A stretch of 6,941 nucleotides of DNA from Spirochaetota bacterium (GTDB taxonomy: Bacteria; Spirochaetota; B62-G9; DRHN01): contig JAGLSF010000102.1 in NCBI GenBank assembly GCA_023136305.1, forward strand, positions 1 to 6,941, written 5' to 3'. Shown one piece after another: positions 5,751-6,941 of the stretch (the first letter of the stretch is position 1; each line of letters starts with the position of its first letter). Below the pieces are notes generated by a model that worked only from the letters and a program-made list of their open reading frames with translations, made no database searches and had not been told where the DNA came from. Both the position numbers and the translations under genes were made by a program.

Positions 5751-6941
5751 TTACGGTGACTCTGAAGCTGCTGCTTCCTCATGTTCCAATCGGAGTTGTT
5801 CCAGTGCCTCTGTGAATTGCCTCTGCAATTCAATCTTGGAAGGGCAGACATAGGTACAGAGCCCACAATCAACACAGAGGTCCATTCCCACGGCCTCGGC
5901 CTCATCATATGCTTCACGGTACAGATAACGGTGTATGATTTGCGGCATGAGTTCGACAGGGCACACCTTTTCACAGAGTCCACAGGCAATACAGGGCCGT
6001 CTTTCTCCCCTCAACGAAGTTGATATAGTACTGTCAGCAGCACCGGTAATTCTTGACATGAAACATGGCAGCACAGAGGTCTTTTGAAAGCCAGGACCCA
6101 TGAAGCTGAGGAATTCTCGTTTCTTCATTTTTGGAAGAAAGAAAAATCCGTTATCATCATTAACCACCGCATCGACCTCCGGTTCCACAGGCTCTCCTTT
6201 CAAGAGTCCTCCTCTCAGAACGAGAACGTCATCGGCGTTGAAATTCTTCGGCAACAGACGCTTGACAGGTGTACCTATCCGAGCCACCACATGTGTCGGG
6301 TCAGGATGGCCCGGTCCACCCAGAGTCATTACCCGCTGATACAGGGGGATTCCTTCTGCCAGACATGCGCCAACAGCTTCCAGACCCTGGACGTCCAGGA
6401 CCCAAATGACGTCACTCTTTTTTATGGAGGCATAATGCCTCCGAAGAGCCCTGGTCAATACAACGGGGTTTTCAGCAGGGTAGCGTAATGGAATCGGATG
6501 AAAGTGGAGCCAGGCATAGCCGGCAAGTTCCTGATACAATCTCTGTGCTACCGGATCATGCTTATGGGTGAGAATAATCTCGGTTGTGCCGTAATCTGCA
6601 AGAAGCCTTGGAAAATACTTCATACCTTCAACGATTCGATCCCATGACCTCTGCAGTATGACCTTGCCTCTCGTTCGAAAAGGCTCAGTAAGCACCGTAT
6701 TAACAACAAGTGCACGGGGACGCTCCCCTTCCTCCAGAGAAGGTATGCCTCCTGTTCGGGAGCTCCAAAAAAGAGGCCATACTCCGCCTTTTGCCAGTGC
6801 CTCACGAACCTTAACGGCTGAGGCAACTTCCGGTTTCAATTGATCAAACACTCTGGTAACAGCCTCACTTCCGTCCGTCTCAACGATGAGCTGCTTGGTT
6901 TTTCCCTCATCGTTTTTATGTATGCGCACTTTTCCTCCAGC
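5751..6941 (-). CDS. nqrA: Na+-NQR subunit A with RnfC-like 2x[4Fe-4S] domain, N-terminus beyond window
   Basis: NqrA is the peripheral cytoplasmic subunit, homologous to RnfC. The 396 visible residues start inside the conserved AGGKV segment of the N-terminal barrel-sandwich domain. About 70 residues therefore lie upstream, and the GTG at 6929 is an internal valine, not a start, even though GGAGGA precedes it. Family blocks include GVWPLFWSSRTGGIPS, LVVNTVLTEPF, RVMTLGGPGHPDPTHVVARIGTPV and VLRGGLLKGEPV. The C-terminus differs from Vibrio NqrA: it has CIACGLCEKVCP (5961-5993) and CVDCGLCTYVCP (5844-5876), two complete 4Fe-4S motifs spaced as in RnfC. Vibrio NqrA keeps only a remnant of the second (LCTFVCPGK). 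An acidic tail follows, ending at TAA 5751. The EP in LTEPF also recalls RnfC (CEPY) more than Vibrio NqrA (TNPL). The downstream nqrF and the overall middle domain argue for Nqr rather than Rnf identity. Confidence 0.93.
   Translation of the reverse strand, partial: AGGKVRIHKNDEGKTKQLIVETDGSEAVTRVFDQLKPEVASAVKVREALAKGGVWPLFWSSRTGGIPSLEEGERPRALVVNTVLTEPFRTRGKVILQRSWDRIVEGMKYFPRLLADYGTTEIILTHKHDPVAQRLYQELAGYAWLHFHPIPLRYPAENPVVLTRALRRHYASIKKSDVIWVLDVQGLEAVGACLAEGIPLYQRVMTLGGPGHPDPTHVVARIGTPVKRLLPKNFNADDVLVLRGGLLKGEPVEPEVDAVVNDDNGFFFLPKMKKREFLSFMGPGFQKTSVLPCFMSRITGAADSTISTSLRGERRPCIACGLCEKVCPVELMPQIIHRYLYREAYDEAEAVGMDLCVDCGLCTYVCPSKIELQRQFTEALEQLRLEHEEAAASESP

Noticed and set aside
6927..6938. 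GTG start with GGAGGA upstream as the beginning of nqrA
   Set aside because: The frame continues to the window edge through A-G-G-K-V, which is a conserved internal NqrA segment, and the purine stretch is only coding Gly-Gly-Lys too close to the GTG.
4561..6941. The cluster as an Rnf complex instead of Na+-NQR
   Set aside because: There is no RnfB-like ferredoxin subunit, and a clear NqrF with FAD/NADH and 2Fe-2S domains closes the operon in standard nqrABCDEF order.

Overview
The window is a compact, one-directional operon segment on the minus strand. It encodes the six subunits of a Na+-translocating NADH:quinone oxidoreductase (Na+-NQR) in the order nqrA-nqrB-nqrC-nqrD-nqrE-nqrF, followed by two accessory genes: a small ferritin-like helical protein and a membrane sensor histidine kinase. 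Both ends are cut. NqrA lacks its N-terminus, running off the window at 6941, and the histidine kinase lacks its C-terminal ATPase, running off at position 1. No stretch over 300 bases lacks a gene, and I saw no tRNA, rRNA, CRISPR, insertion sequence or terminator.

The genes are tightly packed. nqrB/nqrC and nqrC/nqrD overlap by 11 nt and nqrD/nqrE by 4 nt (ATGA). nqrE-nqrF, nqrF-ferritin-like and ferritin-like-kinase are separated by 36, 30 and 23 nt. The only loose join is nqrA-nqrB, about 101 nt. There the nqrA frame stays open past its TAA for 34 codons and stops in an ATGA overlap with nqrB. Start codons were re-chosen from Shine-Dalgarno spacing for nqrC (GTG), nqrD (internal ATG) and nqrF (ATG).

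The complex is expected to oxidise NADH at NqrF (FAD, 2Fe-2S). Electrons then pass through the membrane 2Fe-2S site between NqrD and NqrE and through covalent FMNs on NqrC and NqrB to quinone, exporting Na+. The key cofactor residues for each step are visible. The main departure from the Vibrio-type enzyme is NqrA, whose C-terminus carries two intact CxxCxxCxxxCP motifs like the RnfC dicluster ferredoxin domain.

The mid-range base composition, a 4Fe-4S-bearing NqrA and the linked sensor kinase suggest an anaerobic or facultative Gram-negative bacterium, perhaps Desulfobacterota-like. This lineage guess is inference from general familiarity, not a database match.
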